Positions 1 through 6,258 of a stretch of 7,989 nt of DNA are shown in pieces. Origin of the DNA: Deltaproteobacteria bacterium (lineage in GTDB: Bacteria > Desulfobacterota > Desulfuromonadia > Geobacterales > DSM-12255); the NCBI GenBank assembly GCA_017861215.1, contig JAGFXN010000068.1:1-7989 (forward strand), in the 5' to 3' direction. How positions within the stretch are numbered: the first letter of the stretch is position 1; each line of letters opens with the position of its first letter. The notes beneath the pieces are model-generated. The model worked only from the letters and a program-made list of their open reading frames with translations, had not been told where the DNA came from and did no database searches. Made by a program: the position numbers and the translations under genes.

Positions 1-610
1 AGGTGACCCTGTGAATAGGACATGGACCAAGCAGGGCAATTGCCGCAAGATGGGCAGCAGAGCCGTACCCCTTATGACCTGCAAAACCATAGCCGGAGTA
101 CTGGCGATCGTACTCCGCCATCATTCTGTCCCGCGTCACCTTGGCGATAATCGAGGCAGCGGCAATCGAGAGGCTGCGACCGTCCCCCTGCTTGACCGTC
201 TTTTGCGGAATATGAAGTAATGTCTTTGAGATGCCGTCAATGAGCAGATAGTCAGGGACAATCGACAAACTCCTGACCGCTGTCTCCATCGCCCGCAGGG
301 TTGCCTGCAGTATATTGATCCGGTCTACCGTCTGGCTGTCACTGACGCCGACACCGACCGCCAGCGCTTCGGTCATTATTCTGTCGTACAGGGCGTCACG
401 CCGGGAGGCTGTCAGCTTTTTTGAGTCATCAACCCCTGGAATGACATGGTTCCGGGGCAGCACCACTGCCGCCGCCACCACCGGACCGGCAAGCGGTCCC
501 CTGCCGGCCTCATCGATGCCGGCAATTGCCTGGAACCCCTGCCGATAGCCGAAACCTTCAAACAGCAGCATGTCAGCTGCCGTTTCTGCTGCAAAAAGCG
601 GGAGGGTCAT
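1..610 (-). CDS. rnhB: Ribonuclease HII (3' end cut by window edge)
   Basis: This enzyme cleaves the RNA strand of RNA-DNA hybrids and nicks 5' of single ribonucleotides misincorporated in DNA, starting ribonucleotide excision repair in the cytoplasm. The visible 203 residues contain the family signature GIDEAGRGPLAGPV at about 31-44, LLIDG at 122-126, QGDGRSLSIAAASIIAKVTRD at 141-161 in the conserved order, and a GHKGYG segment at 178-183. The four metal-binding acidic residues can be placed as D33, E34, D125 and D143; the 18-residue spacing of the last two matches E. coli D108/D126. The start is the ATG at 610, preceded by AAGGAG 11 bases upstream; Met14 is an alternative. Only the extreme C-terminus lies outside the window. 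It is the last visible gene of the ffh-rplS operon but lies behind an intrinsic terminator. Family assignment is very secure. Confidence 0.96.
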   Translation of the reverse strand, partial: MTLPLFAAETAADMLLFEGFGYRQGFQAIAGIDEAGRGPLAGPVVAAAVVLPRNHVIPGVDDSKKLTASRRDALYDRIMTEALAVGVGVSDSQTVDRINILQATLRAMETAVRSLSIVPDYLLIDGISKTLLHIPQKTVKQGDGRSLSIAAASIIAKVTRDRMMAEYDRQYSGYGFAGHKGYGSAAHLAAIALLGPCPIHRVT

Positions 611-634
611 GGCAGAACCTGCTCCTTTAGATAC

Positions 635-660
635 AAAAAAAGCCCCGCAGAACGGGGCCT
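635..660 (-). terminator. Intrinsic terminator between rplS and rnhB
   Basis: Read on the minus strand, a GC-rich 6-bp stem (GCCCCG at 658-653 pairing with CGGGGC at 647-642), extendable by a G-T and an A-T pair, encloses the loop TTCTG. It is followed directly by seven T residues (641-635). The hairpin begins 8 bases after the rplS stop codon and ends about 25 bases before the rnhB start. Its form is that of a classical rho-independent terminator, so it should end or attenuate the long translation operon after rplS. How much read-through reaches rnhB cannot be told from sequence. Confidence 0.85.
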
Positions 661-667
661 TGATTTA

Positions 668-1024
668 TCAAGCACCAGCAACATATTTTCTTTCACGGAT
701 TCTGGCCGCCTTGCCGCGCAGTTTACGGAGATAGTAGAGTTTTGCTCTGCGCACGTGACCGCGTGTCACGACATCGATGGCATCGATCGATGGCGAGTGT
801 ACCGGAAATGAACGCTCCACCCCGACCCCGTTGGAAATCTTGCGGACGGTGAACGATTCACGTATGCCGCCGTTCTGCCGGGCGATAACCACGCCCTGAA
901 AAGCCTGGATACGGCTCTTGTCGCCCTCAACAATCTTTACGTGAACCTTGACCGTGTCACCCGCTTTGAAAGGAACTACGTTCTTCTTCATCTGCACCAT
1001 TTCAATTCTGTCAATCGTGTTCAT
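668..1024 (-). CDS. rplS: 50S ribosomal protein L19
   Basis: L19 is a large-subunit protein at the 30S-50S interface. The 118-residue product is close to the usual length (115 in E. coli). It has the typical start MNTIDRIE, the basic core GDTVKVHVKIVEGDKSRIQAF at about 22-42 with FQGVVIARQNGG following, the SFTVRKISNGVGVER strand region near 58-71, FPVHSPSID at 73-81, and the basic C-terminal stretch RRAKLYYLRKLRGKAARI at 92-109. The ATG at 1024 is chosen over an in-frame GTG two codons upstream because it matches the family N-terminus and has AGGAGG 8 bases upstream. It follows the SPOUT methyltransferase gene by 44 bases and is followed at once by a terminator. Confidence 0.97.
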   Translation of the reverse strand: MNTIDRIEMVQMKKNVVPFKAGDTVKVHVKIVEGDKSRIQAFQGVVIARQNGGIRESFTVRKISNGVGVERSFPVHSPSIDAIDVVTRGHVRRAKLYYLRKLRGKAARIRERKYVAGA

Positions 1025-1032
1025 CTGCACTT

Positions 1033-1038
1033 CCTCCT
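1033..1038 (-). promoter_or_regulatory. Ribosome binding site of rplS
   Basis: A perfect AGGAGG lies 8 bases before the ATG at 1024. It decides this start over the in-frame GTG at 1030, which would overlap the spacing region. Confidence 0.8.
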
Positions 1039-1068
1039 CTTCATAGCTGAAGCTATTCTGTTTGCGTA

Positions 1069-1635
1069 TTATCTGCTGCCAAAAACTCTATCCAGGTAAA
1101 TCGATACTGCCGATCGTACTGAAAGGTGATTATAATCTCCACAACCGTTAATCGGCGCCAGTACCAGGTCGGCGGCGTCGAAAACGTCTTCCGTCATCCC
1201 CCATCCGGTACCGAACAGAAACAGGAAAGTGTCCCTGTTCTCCCTGATCCGCGCGGCAAGTTCCCTGTCAGTCACCGCCCCTTCACGACCGGAAGCCCCG
1301 GTAACAACCACCAGCGGCTTCCTGCCATGGCGGATTTGCATATCTTCGGTAACGGCAGCCAGATCTGGCATTACCCTGAGGAGATCAAGGGCCATCTTCC
1401 GCTTGGGATTGTAACCGGCACCCCAGCCGCTCTGCCAGTGATCTGCAACCCTGGTCACCAACCGCTGTTGTTCGATAACCGGAGTAACGACATAGTAGCT
1501 GTCGGCACCAAAAGTCCTGGCGGCACGGGCAATGTCGTGAATGTCCAGATTGGTTACCGCGGTGGCAACAATCTGTCGGTTCTTGTCATAGACCGGATAG
1601 TGCACAAGCGCAATGCTGAATGTTCCGCCAGTCAC
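1069..1635 (-). CDS. SPOUT-class RNA methyltransferase, TM1570 type
   Basis: This is a predicted SAM-dependent RNA methyltransferase of the alpha/beta-knot (SPOUT) class, resembling Thermotoga TM1570 (RNA methyltransferase family PF09936, from memory). The 188-residue product opens with SIALVHYPVYDKN (about 7-19), then TAVTNLDIHDIARAARTFG (25-43). The C-terminal knot region has LFGTGWGM at 140-147, LAPI at 159-162 and NHLSVRSAVSIYLDR at 169-183, the usual cofactor-binding loops of such enzymes. The GTG at 1635 is chosen because its TGA overlaps the trmD stop (GTGA), GGAG lies 11 bases upstream, and the family N-terminus begins just after it; the longer open frame upstream is only trmD in another frame. 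In some bacteria this domain is fused to the TrmD C-terminus, which agrees with the adjacency seen here. Its tRNA or rRNA target is not evident. Confidence 0.85.
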   Translation of the reverse strand: MTGGTFSIALVHYPVYDKNRQIVATAVTNLDIHDIARAARTFGADSYYVVTPVIEQQRLVTRVADHWQSGWGAGYNPKRKMALDLLRVMPDLAAVTEDMQIRHGRKPLVVVTGASGREGAVTDRELAARIRENRDTFLFLFGTGWGMTEDVFDAADLVLAPINGCGDYNHLSVRSAVSIYLDRVFGSR

Positions 1636-2366
1636 CGCGCAGCTTTCTCCGGCTGGTCGAGCGCCGCCGCTTCCCGCTCGGGGACTGCTGCCTTGCTGAA
1701 AAGATCCGGACGCACATCCCTTGTTCTCTGCAGCGACTGCTTGCGCCGCCATTTGGCAATCGCCGCGTGATTGCCGGAAAGCAGGACTTCCGGCACGTGC
1801 AGGCCGCGAAATTCCGGCGGTCTGGTATACTGCGGATACTCAAGCAGGCCGGCTGTAAACGAATCATCGGCTGCCGAATCTTCACAACCAAGGACTCCCG
1901 GCAGCAGTCTGCCGACGGTATCAATAATGGCCATCGCCGCCAGTTCACCGCCGGTCATGACAAAATCACCAAGCGAAATTTCTTCGGCTCCGTACAGTTC
2001 AGCGACCCGCTCGTCAATCCCTTCATAGCGGCCACAGACAATGATGACATCGCCACCCGCAGCAAATTGAGCAGCAAGCTGCTGGCTGAATCTGACGCCG
2101 CGGGGCGATGAGAGCAGCAGCCTCGCCTCGGGGGCAAGCGATTTGACGCTGTCAATGGCCCGGGCAAGAGGTTCCACCTTCATTACCATGCCTGCACCGC
2201 CGCCATAGGGGGCATCGTCCACCGTCTTGTGCCGGTCGACTGCATAATCACGGATGTTATGCAGTTCAACCTCCAGCATACCATTCTCCACGGCCCGTCC
2301 GATAATGCTGGACGAAAGAAAACCGGCGAACATCTCGGGGAAAAGCGTGAGAATATGGAATTTCAT
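1632..2366 (-). CDS. trmD: tRNA (guanine-37-N1) methyltransferase
   Basis: TrmD transfers a methyl group from SAM to N1 of G37 next to the tRNA anticodon, preventing +1 frameshifts. The 244 residues match the usual length. Visible blocks: MKFHILTLFPEMF at the start, DDAPYGGGAGMVMK at 50-63, LSSPRG at 85-90, the knot motif CGRYEGIDERV at 111-121, EISLGDFVMTGGELA at 129-143, and DSFTAGLLEYPQYTRP at 168-183. The catalytic pair described for H. influenzae R154 and D169 corresponds to R153 and D168; the residue equivalent to D177 is E176, a conservative change. The ATG at 2366 overlaps the rimM stop (ATGA), and the gene ends in the GTG start of the next methyltransferase. It is probably translated by coupling within the operon. 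Substrate and function are secure from family conservation. Confidence 0.98.
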   Translation of the reverse strand: MKFHILTLFPEMFAGFLSSSIIGRAVENGMLEVELHNIRDYAVDRHKTVDDAPYGGGAGMVMKVEPLARAIDSVKSLAPEARLLLSSPRGVRFSQQLAAQFAAGGDVIIVCGRYEGIDERVAELYGAEEISLGDFVMTGGELAAMAIIDTVGRLLPGVLGCEDSAADDSFTAGLLEYPQYTRPPEFRGLHVPEVLLSGNHAAIAKWRRKQSLQRTRDVRPDLFSKAAVPEREAAALDQPEKAAR

Positions 2367-2881
2367 AGATCAAATAGCCCCGCAACAGGGGTTACCGTCA
2401 TTGTACCGGCCGTGAGGTCAATGGCCGTGATGACATCTTCAAGCGCGGGGATAAGCAGCTCCCTGTCCGCCGATTTTACTACATAGACATCGTTACTGCC
2501 CGTTTCGATTATGCTCTGCAGAACGCCAAGCGGCTCACCGTCAACAGTTACGACATGGAGTCCGATGAGATCGTGCCAGTAATACTCGCCGTCTTCGGTA
2601 GCAGGGAGCTGATCCAGGCGCAGATAAAGCTCCGAGCCGACCAGATGCAGAACCTTGTTGATATCACCCAGACCGGCTAAGGCAAGAAGCAGTTTCTTGC
2701 CATGAACAACGGCGGCAGAGACAGAAAAAGTGCCGGTCCTGCCGGATGGCTCCTTCAGAATGACCGAATCAGCAGACAGGAGAGAGTCAAAATGCCCTGA
2801 GTACGTTGTGATACGCAGTTGCCCTCTGACGCCGTGAGTTGCGGCAACCCTGCCTATCTGAATCAGGCTGTCACGCTCCAT
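2363..2881 (-). CDS. rimM: Ribosome maturation factor RimM
   Basis: RimM assists late 30S assembly, acting on the 16S rRNA 3' domain and binding S19. The 172-residue product has the expected two parts. The N-terminal domain carries IGRVAATHGVRGQLR at 9-23. The C-terminal PRC-barrel carries EYYWHDLIGL at 99-108, GEPLG at 115-119, ETGSNDVYVV at 126-135, ELLIPALEDV at 141-150 and a final MTVTPVAGLFDL. The EYYW..DLIG segment is the region implicated in S19/ribosome binding. The ATG at 2881 shares one base with the khpA stop (TAATG), and the gene's own stop overlaps the trmD start. No strong Shine-Dalgarno is visible, which fits translational coupling. Its place next to rpsP and trmD is the common arrangement in bacteria. 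Confidence 0.96.
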   Translation of the reverse strand: MERDSLIQIGRVAATHGVRGQLRITTYSGHFDSLLSADSVILKEPSGRTGTFSVSAAVVHGKKLLLALAGLGDINKVLHLVGSELYLRLDQLPATEDGEYYWHDLIGLHVVTVDGEPLGVLQSIIETGSNDVYVVKSADRELLIPALEDVITAIDLTAGTMTVTPVAGLFDL

Positions 2882-3111
2882 TACTCGACTATCTTGAGGA
2901 TGGCCTTCTTGTTATCTTTTGTGGAGACAGCATTCAGGAGAGTGCGAATAGCCTTGGCCGTTCTCCCCTCCTTGCCGATAATCCGCCCCATGTCCTCTTT
3001 GGCAACGGTGAGTTTGATAACGGTCGTATCCTCTTCCATCTCCTCGGTAGCCTTCACCTGGGCTGGATCGTCAACAAGTGCTTGGGCAATAGTCTCTACG
3101 AGCTGTCTCAT
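2881..3111 (-). CDS. khpA: KH-domain RNA-binding protein KhpA
   Basis: This 76-residue protein is a single KH domain of the YlqC/KhpA type, known in other bacteria to bind RNA and to pair with KhpB (Jag/EloR); that partner is not in the window. The GxxG loop is visible as IIGKEG (G46, G49) followed by the helix RTAKAIRTLLNAV at 50-62, and the protein ends in KKAILKIVE. It starts MRQLVETIAQALVDDP, the standard family N-terminus. The ATG at 3111 is chosen because GAGG lies 8 bases upstream and the longer open frame overlaps rpsP without family-like sequence. It sits 53 bases after rpsP and overlaps rimM by one base. Confidence 0.92.
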   Translation of the reverse strand: MRQLVETIAQALVDDPAQVKATEEMEEDTTVIKLTVAKEDMGRIIGKEGRTAKAIRTLLNAVSTKDNKKAILKIVE

Positions 3112-3164
3112 GTCGGTATCCTCTGCAGAACTGGAATATCCGGCTTGCCGGGTTAGTAAGATAA

Positions 3165-3431
3165 TCAGGCAGCTTTGGTGGTGAACTTCGCCCAGATGCC
3201 GGCTTTTTTCAGGAGCTGCCGCACCGTATCCGTCGGCTGCACACCTTTGCCGAGCCACCCGAGAGCTTCTGTTTCGTCAACCTTGAATGCTGCAGGGTTT
3301 TGATTGGGATCATAGGTTCCTACATTGGCGATGAATTTTCCATCCCTTCTGGCACGCTCATCGGCAATAACAACCTGATAGAAAGGCTTCTTTTTAGCAC
3401 CACCACGGGCAAGTCTCATTTTTACAGCCAT
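3165..3431 (-). CDS. rpsP: 30S ribosomal protein S16
   Basis: S16 is a small-subunit assembly protein. The 88-residue product starts MAVKMRLARGGAKKKPFYQVV and continues with ADERARRDGKFIANVGTYDP (23-42) and LGWLGKGVQPTDTVRQLLKKAGI (57-79), the full family pattern; E. coli S16 has 82 residues. AGGAGG lies 6 bases before the ATG at 3431, the strongest ribosome binding site in the operon, in keeping with the high need for a ribosomal protein. It follows ffh after a 91-base gap and precedes khpA by 53 bases. Confidence 0.98.
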   Translation of the reverse strand: MAVKMRLARGGAKKKPFYQVVIADERARRDGKFIANVGTYDPNQNPAAFKVDETEALGWLGKGVQPTDTVRQLLKKAGIWAKFTTKAA

Positions 3432-3470
3432 CTGTATCCTCCTGATATTCGTACGGTTAAACCGCTGCGA

Positions 3471-3500
3471 TGTATAATTATGCTGCTATGATCAAATGAA
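3471..3500 (-). promoter_or_regulatory. Weak candidate internal promoter before rpsP
   Basis: In the 91-base ffh-rpsP gap the minus strand has TATACA (3476-3471), preceded after 18 bases by TTCATT (3500-3495). The -10 is fair and the -35 poor. The gap is the longest within the operon and AT-rich, so a secondary start boosting ribosomal protein expression is possible, but the match is weak enough to arise by chance. Confidence 0.2.
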
Positions 3501-3522
3501 ATGAATCCGAAAAACTCATCTC

Positions 3523-4890
3523 TCAAAATGGAAACGCCCCTTTACCCATCCCTTTCAAACCCTTCATCCCCTTCATCATCCCCATCGGGCCCATCTTCTG
3601 CAGCTGCTGGACAACTCTCTGGGTATCTACAAAACGCTTGAGGAGCTGGTTGACTTCCTGAACGGATGTCCCGCTGCCCTTCGCAATCCGCAACCGTCGG
3701 CTGCCGTTAATAAGAGAGTGATTTGCCCGCTCTTTCGGGGTCATGGAATTGATGATAGCCTCAATCCGCATCATCTCTTTTTCCGGCGGCGGCATCCCTT
3801 CCATCTGCTTCTTCAGCTTCCCCATACCGGGGATCATGCCCATGATTGACTCAAGGGAACCAAGTTTCTTTACCTGCTGCAGCTGATTGCGGAAGTCCTC
3901 AAGATCGAACTTGTTTTTCTTCAGTTTCTGCTGCAGCTTCTTTGCTTCGACTTCATCAAAGACCGAATGCGCCTTCTCCACCAGAGTCAGGACATCACCC
4001 ATGCCGAGAATACGCGAAACAAGGCGATCAGCGTGGAATACTTCCAGCGCATCCAGCTTTTCACCCATACCGACAAATTTAATCGGCTTGCCGGTAACAG
4101 CCCTGATTGACAGGGCAGCGCCCCCCTTGGCGTCACCGTCAAGCTTGGTCAGGACGACTCCGGTTATGTCAAGCTGATCATTGAAGCCGGAGGCAACATT
4201 GACCGCTTCCTGCCCGGTCATGGCGTCGGCTACAAAAAGAATCTCCCGGGGAGCTACTTCATCCCTGATCCTGACCAGCTCGTTCATCAGGAAGTCGTCT
4301 ATCTGATGACGCCCGGCCGTATCGAGGATCAGCGTGTCAAAACCGTTCAACTCCGCATATTTTTTTGCTTCACGACAGATGGTGACCGGGTCCTGGTCAG
4401 CACTTGAAGCAAACGTTTCTATTGACAGCTGCCGCCCGAGAGTCTTGAGCTGCTCAATCGCCGCCGGACGGTACACATCGGCAGGCACCAGCAGCGGACG
4501 TCTTTTCTGGGCACGCAGGTACTTCGCCAGCTTGCCGCAGGAGGTGGTCTTCCCTGCCCCCTGCAGGCCGACCATCATGATGGCGACCGGCGGTTTGGCG
4601 GCAAGATCGAGTGAATTATCCTCTCCTCCCCCCATCATGACAATCAGTTCATCATGGACTATCTTGATGACCTGCTGCCCCGGGGAAAGGCTTTTCACAA
4701 CCTCGACACCGACAGCCCGCAGACGGACCCTTTCGACAAAATCCTTGACAACCTTGAAGTTGACGTCAGCCTCAAGGAGTACCAGGCGAACTTCGCGCAG
4801 GGCATCCTTGATATTATCTTCAGTCATCACCCCCTGGCCGCGGAGCTTCTTGAATATCAGTTCCAGCTTTTCAGAGAGATTGTCAAGCAT
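3523..4890 (-). CDS. ffh: Signal recognition particle GTPase Ffh (SRP54)
   Basis: Ffh binds signal sequences of nascent membrane proteins together with 4.5S RNA and docks with FtsY at the membrane. The 455-residue product has an N domain (about 1-85), a G domain and an M domain. Visible GTPase motifs are the P-loop GLQGAGKTT at 108-116, ADVYRPAAIEQL at 137-148, DTAGRHQID at 190-198 and TKLDGDAKGG at 248-257. The M domain (about 320-430) is methionine-rich, with MGMIPGMGK at 350-358 and the RNA-binding SRRLRIAKGSG at 397-407; the tail from 433 is a Met/Gly/Lys repeat-like stretch. The ATG at 4890 gives the family start MLDNLSEKLELIFKKL; an in-frame TTG 8 codons upstream is possible but less likely. 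It is the first gene of the operon, about 59 bases after the predicted transcription start. Confidence 0.97.
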   Translation of the reverse strand: MLDNLSEKLELIFKKLRGQGVMTEDNIKDALREVRLVLLEADVNFKVVKDFVERVRLRAVGVEVVKSLSPGQQVIKIVHDELIVMMGGGEDNSLDLAAKPPVAIMMVGLQGAGKTTSCGKLAKYLRAQKRRPLLVPADVYRPAAIEQLKTLGRQLSIETFASSADQDPVTICREAKKYAELNGFDTLILDTAGRHQIDDFLMNELVRIRDEVAPREILFVADAMTGQEAVNVASGFNDQLDITGVVLTKLDGDAKGGAALSIRAVTGKPIKFVGMGEKLDALEVFHADRLVSRILGMGDVLTLVEKAHSVFDEVEAKKLQQKLKKNKFDLEDFRNQLQQVKKLGSLESIMGMIPGMGKLKKQMEGMPPPEKEMMRIEAIINSMTPKERANHSLINGSRRLRIAKGSGTSVQEVNQLLKRFVDTQRVVQQLQKMGPMGMMKGMKGLKGMGKGAFPF

Positions 4891-4955
4891 CCGTAACCTG
4901 TCGAGATTTTTCAAACTTGCTGCTACTAAGCAACTCTTCCAGCTGTAAAGGGGTA

Positions 4956-4985
4956 ACTATAGAGGAGGATAGGTTTTTTTGTCAA
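4956..4985 (-). promoter_or_regulatory. Sigma-70 promoter of the ffh-rplS operon
   Basis: On the minus strand a perfect -35 TTGACA (4985-4980) is followed after 18 bases by TATAGT (4961-4956), five of six matches to the -10 consensus. Transcription would begin near 4949, giving a leader of about 60 bases before the ffh ATG at 4890. The -35 box lies inside a perfect palindrome. Confidence 0.82.
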
Positions 4986-4997
4986 GACAAAAAAACC
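4972..4997. repeat. Perfect 26-bp palindrome over the ffh promoter -35 box
   Basis: The arms GGTTTTTTTGTC (4972-4983) and GACAAAAAAACC (4986-4997) are exact reverse complements around a 2-base AA centre. The palindrome contains the whole -35 hexamer and runs into the spacer. With a 2-base centre and A/T-rich arms it is not a normal terminator; it could be an operator for a dimeric regulator or a pair of A-tracts helping polymerase binding. Confidence 0.7.
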
Positions 4998-5016
4998 GCT
5001 AAAGGCTTGTCAAGAC
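4979..5016. repeat. Direct repeat TTGTCAAGAC, two copies 28 bp apart
   Basis: The 10-mer TTGTCAAGAC occurs at 4979-4988 and again at 5007-5016 (minus strand GTCTTGACAA). The first copy forms the centre of the promoter palindrome. The second contains another TTGACA but has no -10 element at a suitable distance, so it is not a second promoter by itself. Confidence 0.5.
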
Positions 5017-5091
5017 TGTCACTTACCCAACACGCGAAGCAGGCCGCCACCTTCATGGCCGGTATGGAGCAGCAGGCTGTCACCGGCGGTA

Positions 5092-6258
5092 TCATACCCG
5101 GTTGGATTTCAGCTCCTGCAGTGAATAAAACGTGCCGCGCCAGTGGATGCCTCCCTGAATGACATTCAGCAGCATGGTGCGCACCAGGATATAAACGAAG
5201 AGCAGCGACATGAGGGGATAGCCGACAGCATACCACGGCCGGGAAAGGTGGAAACGGGCAGCGTCGGCAACCGTCAGCAGGATCAGAAGCACCGTCACCA
5301 GGTAAAGGCTGCGGGGCACGCCGCTGACAAGCAGGACCGCCAGAAATGGCCAGATGCTGCACAGCATCTGGCACAGTACCCCGGCAAGCACCAGCAGGAC
5401 ATTGTAGTCTGCTCCCGAGAAAGCATTCTTCTCCAGCCCGGTGATTACCTCCCGCAGCGAAGCATACCACTCCACCGCCAGAAATTCAGGTGCATACACC
5501 GCTTCCTGGCTGAAGCCGCTCTGCTTGATGATCTTGCCCAGCTTGAGGTCATCATCGGGCCGCAAGCGGATGGTCTCATGCCCCCCCACCTGCCGATAGG
5601 CTGCACTCCTCACCAGGTTGAAGGCACCGATGCCGATATGGCAGCGGCTTGTCGGATCTCTAGCCTTCCAGGGACGAGCGAACAGCGAAAAAATGACCAG
5701 AAACGCCGCACCGAACATACCCAGCAAGGCATTCGGCATGCGCATGGAGGGGGTGGCGGCCAGGTGAGCGAGCCCGTTCCGGTCGAGGAATGTTACTGCG
5801 CGGCTTACTACTGTCGGCTCCATGATGATGTCGGCATCGGTGAACAGCAGCAGCTCCCCGGTAGCCTGCTGACTGCCGATCCAGAGGGCATGATTCTTCC
5901 CCAGCCACCCTGCCGGCAGATCAGCGACATGGATTATCTGCAGCCGGGTGTGGATCCGGGCCATGTCGTCGAGAATGCTGCCGGTAGTGTCCTCGGAGCG
6001 GTCATTGACCACAATCAGCTCATAATCGGTATAGGCAAGATCAAGCAGTGACTGCAGCGCCGCGCGGATATTGCGCTGCTCGTTGCGGGCAGCAACAATG
6101 ATCGAAACCCGTGGCGAAGCGGGGACGGGAACAGGCGACACATCGCGCAAAGCGCGCACGGAGCGGTTGCCGATGCACAGATCGAGAGCGGCAAGGGTGG
6201 TCAGGATGAGCGTCGACAGGGCAAGCCAGAAAAGCATGGTCATGTATGGTACCCGCAC
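5092..6258 (-). CDS. Membrane-anchored family 2 glycosyltransferase
   Basis: This is a predicted GT-A fold transferase using an activated sugar, working at the inner face of the cytoplasmic membrane. In the 388 residues: a membrane helix at about 8-29; the GT2 start VSIIVAARNEQRNIRAALQS at 51-70; YELIVVNDRSEDTT at 79-92, with the nucleotide-binding aspartate; PAGWLGKNHAL at 115-125; the DxD motif TDAD at 140-143; and the acidic RPDDDLKLG at 233-241, a likely catalytic-base region. Further hydrophobic segments lie near 178-194, 286-335 and 345-366, and an IHWRGTFYSL motif at 371-380 follows. The layout resembles carotenoid (CrtQ-type) and hopanoid-associated (HpnB-type) transferases, but acceptor and sugar cannot be read from sequence. 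The start is uncertain: GTG at 6258 has GAGAG 6 bases upstream; ATGs at 6243 and 6237 are alternatives. It ends about 110 bases before the ffh promoter and no clear terminator follows. Confidence 0.85.
   Translation of the reverse strand: MRVPYMTMLFWLALSTLILTTLAALDLCIGNRSVRALRDVSPVPVPASPRVSIIVAARNEQRNIRAALQSLLDLAYTDYELIVVNDRSEDTTGSILDDMARIHTRLQIIHVADLPAGWLGKNHALWIGSQQATGELLLFTDADIIMEPTVVSRAVTFLDRNGLAHLAATPSMRMPNALLGMFGAAFLVIFSLFARPWKARDPTSRCHIGIGAFNLVRSAAYRQVGGHETIRLRPDDDLKLGKIIKQSGFSQEAVYAPEFLAVEWYASLREVITGLEKNAFSGADYNVLLVLAGVLCQMLCSIWPFLAVLLVSGVPRSLYLVTVLLILLTVADAARFHLSRPWYAVGYPLMSLLFVYILVRTMLLNVIQGGIHWRGTFYSLQELKSNRV

Noticed and set aside
1126..2111. Plus-strand open frames opposite the SPOUT methyltransferase and trmD
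   Set aside because: Both lie antisense to strongly conserved genes and show no domain-like sequence.
3112..3258. Longer KhpA with a 49-residue N-terminal extension
   Set aside because: The extension overlaps rpsP, has no KH-like or otherwise sensible sequence, and the internal ATG at 3111 has GAGG at proper spacing.
4888..4914. TTG start adding 8 residues to Ffh
   Set aside because: The ATG at 4890 gives the standard Ffh N-terminus; neither start has a strong ribosome binding site, so family length decides.
4334..4948. Plus-strand open frame of 204 codons opposite ffh
   Set aside because: Ser/Arg-rich antisense product without motifs; ffh is unmistakable on the other strand.
5008..5013. 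Second TTGACA as another ffh promoter
   Set aside because: No acceptable -10 hexamer occurs 16-18 bases downstream.
5058..5087. Hairpin GCCGGT...ACCGGC after the glycosyltransferase stop
   Set aside because: The stem is only 6 bp with an 18-base loop and no T run follows on the minus strand, so I do not call it a terminator.
4982..5470. Minus-strand frame of 162 codons overlapping the glycosyltransferase end
   Set aside because: Cys/His/Arg/Pro-rich out-of-frame product; it overlaps the well-supported C-terminal membrane part of the glycosyltransferase.
5143..6051. Long open frame on the plus strand (302 codons) opposite the glycosyltransferase
   Set aside because: Its product is rich in His, Gln and Arg with no recognisable domain, whereas the minus-strand frame carries clear GT2 motifs. 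It is an antisense shadow.
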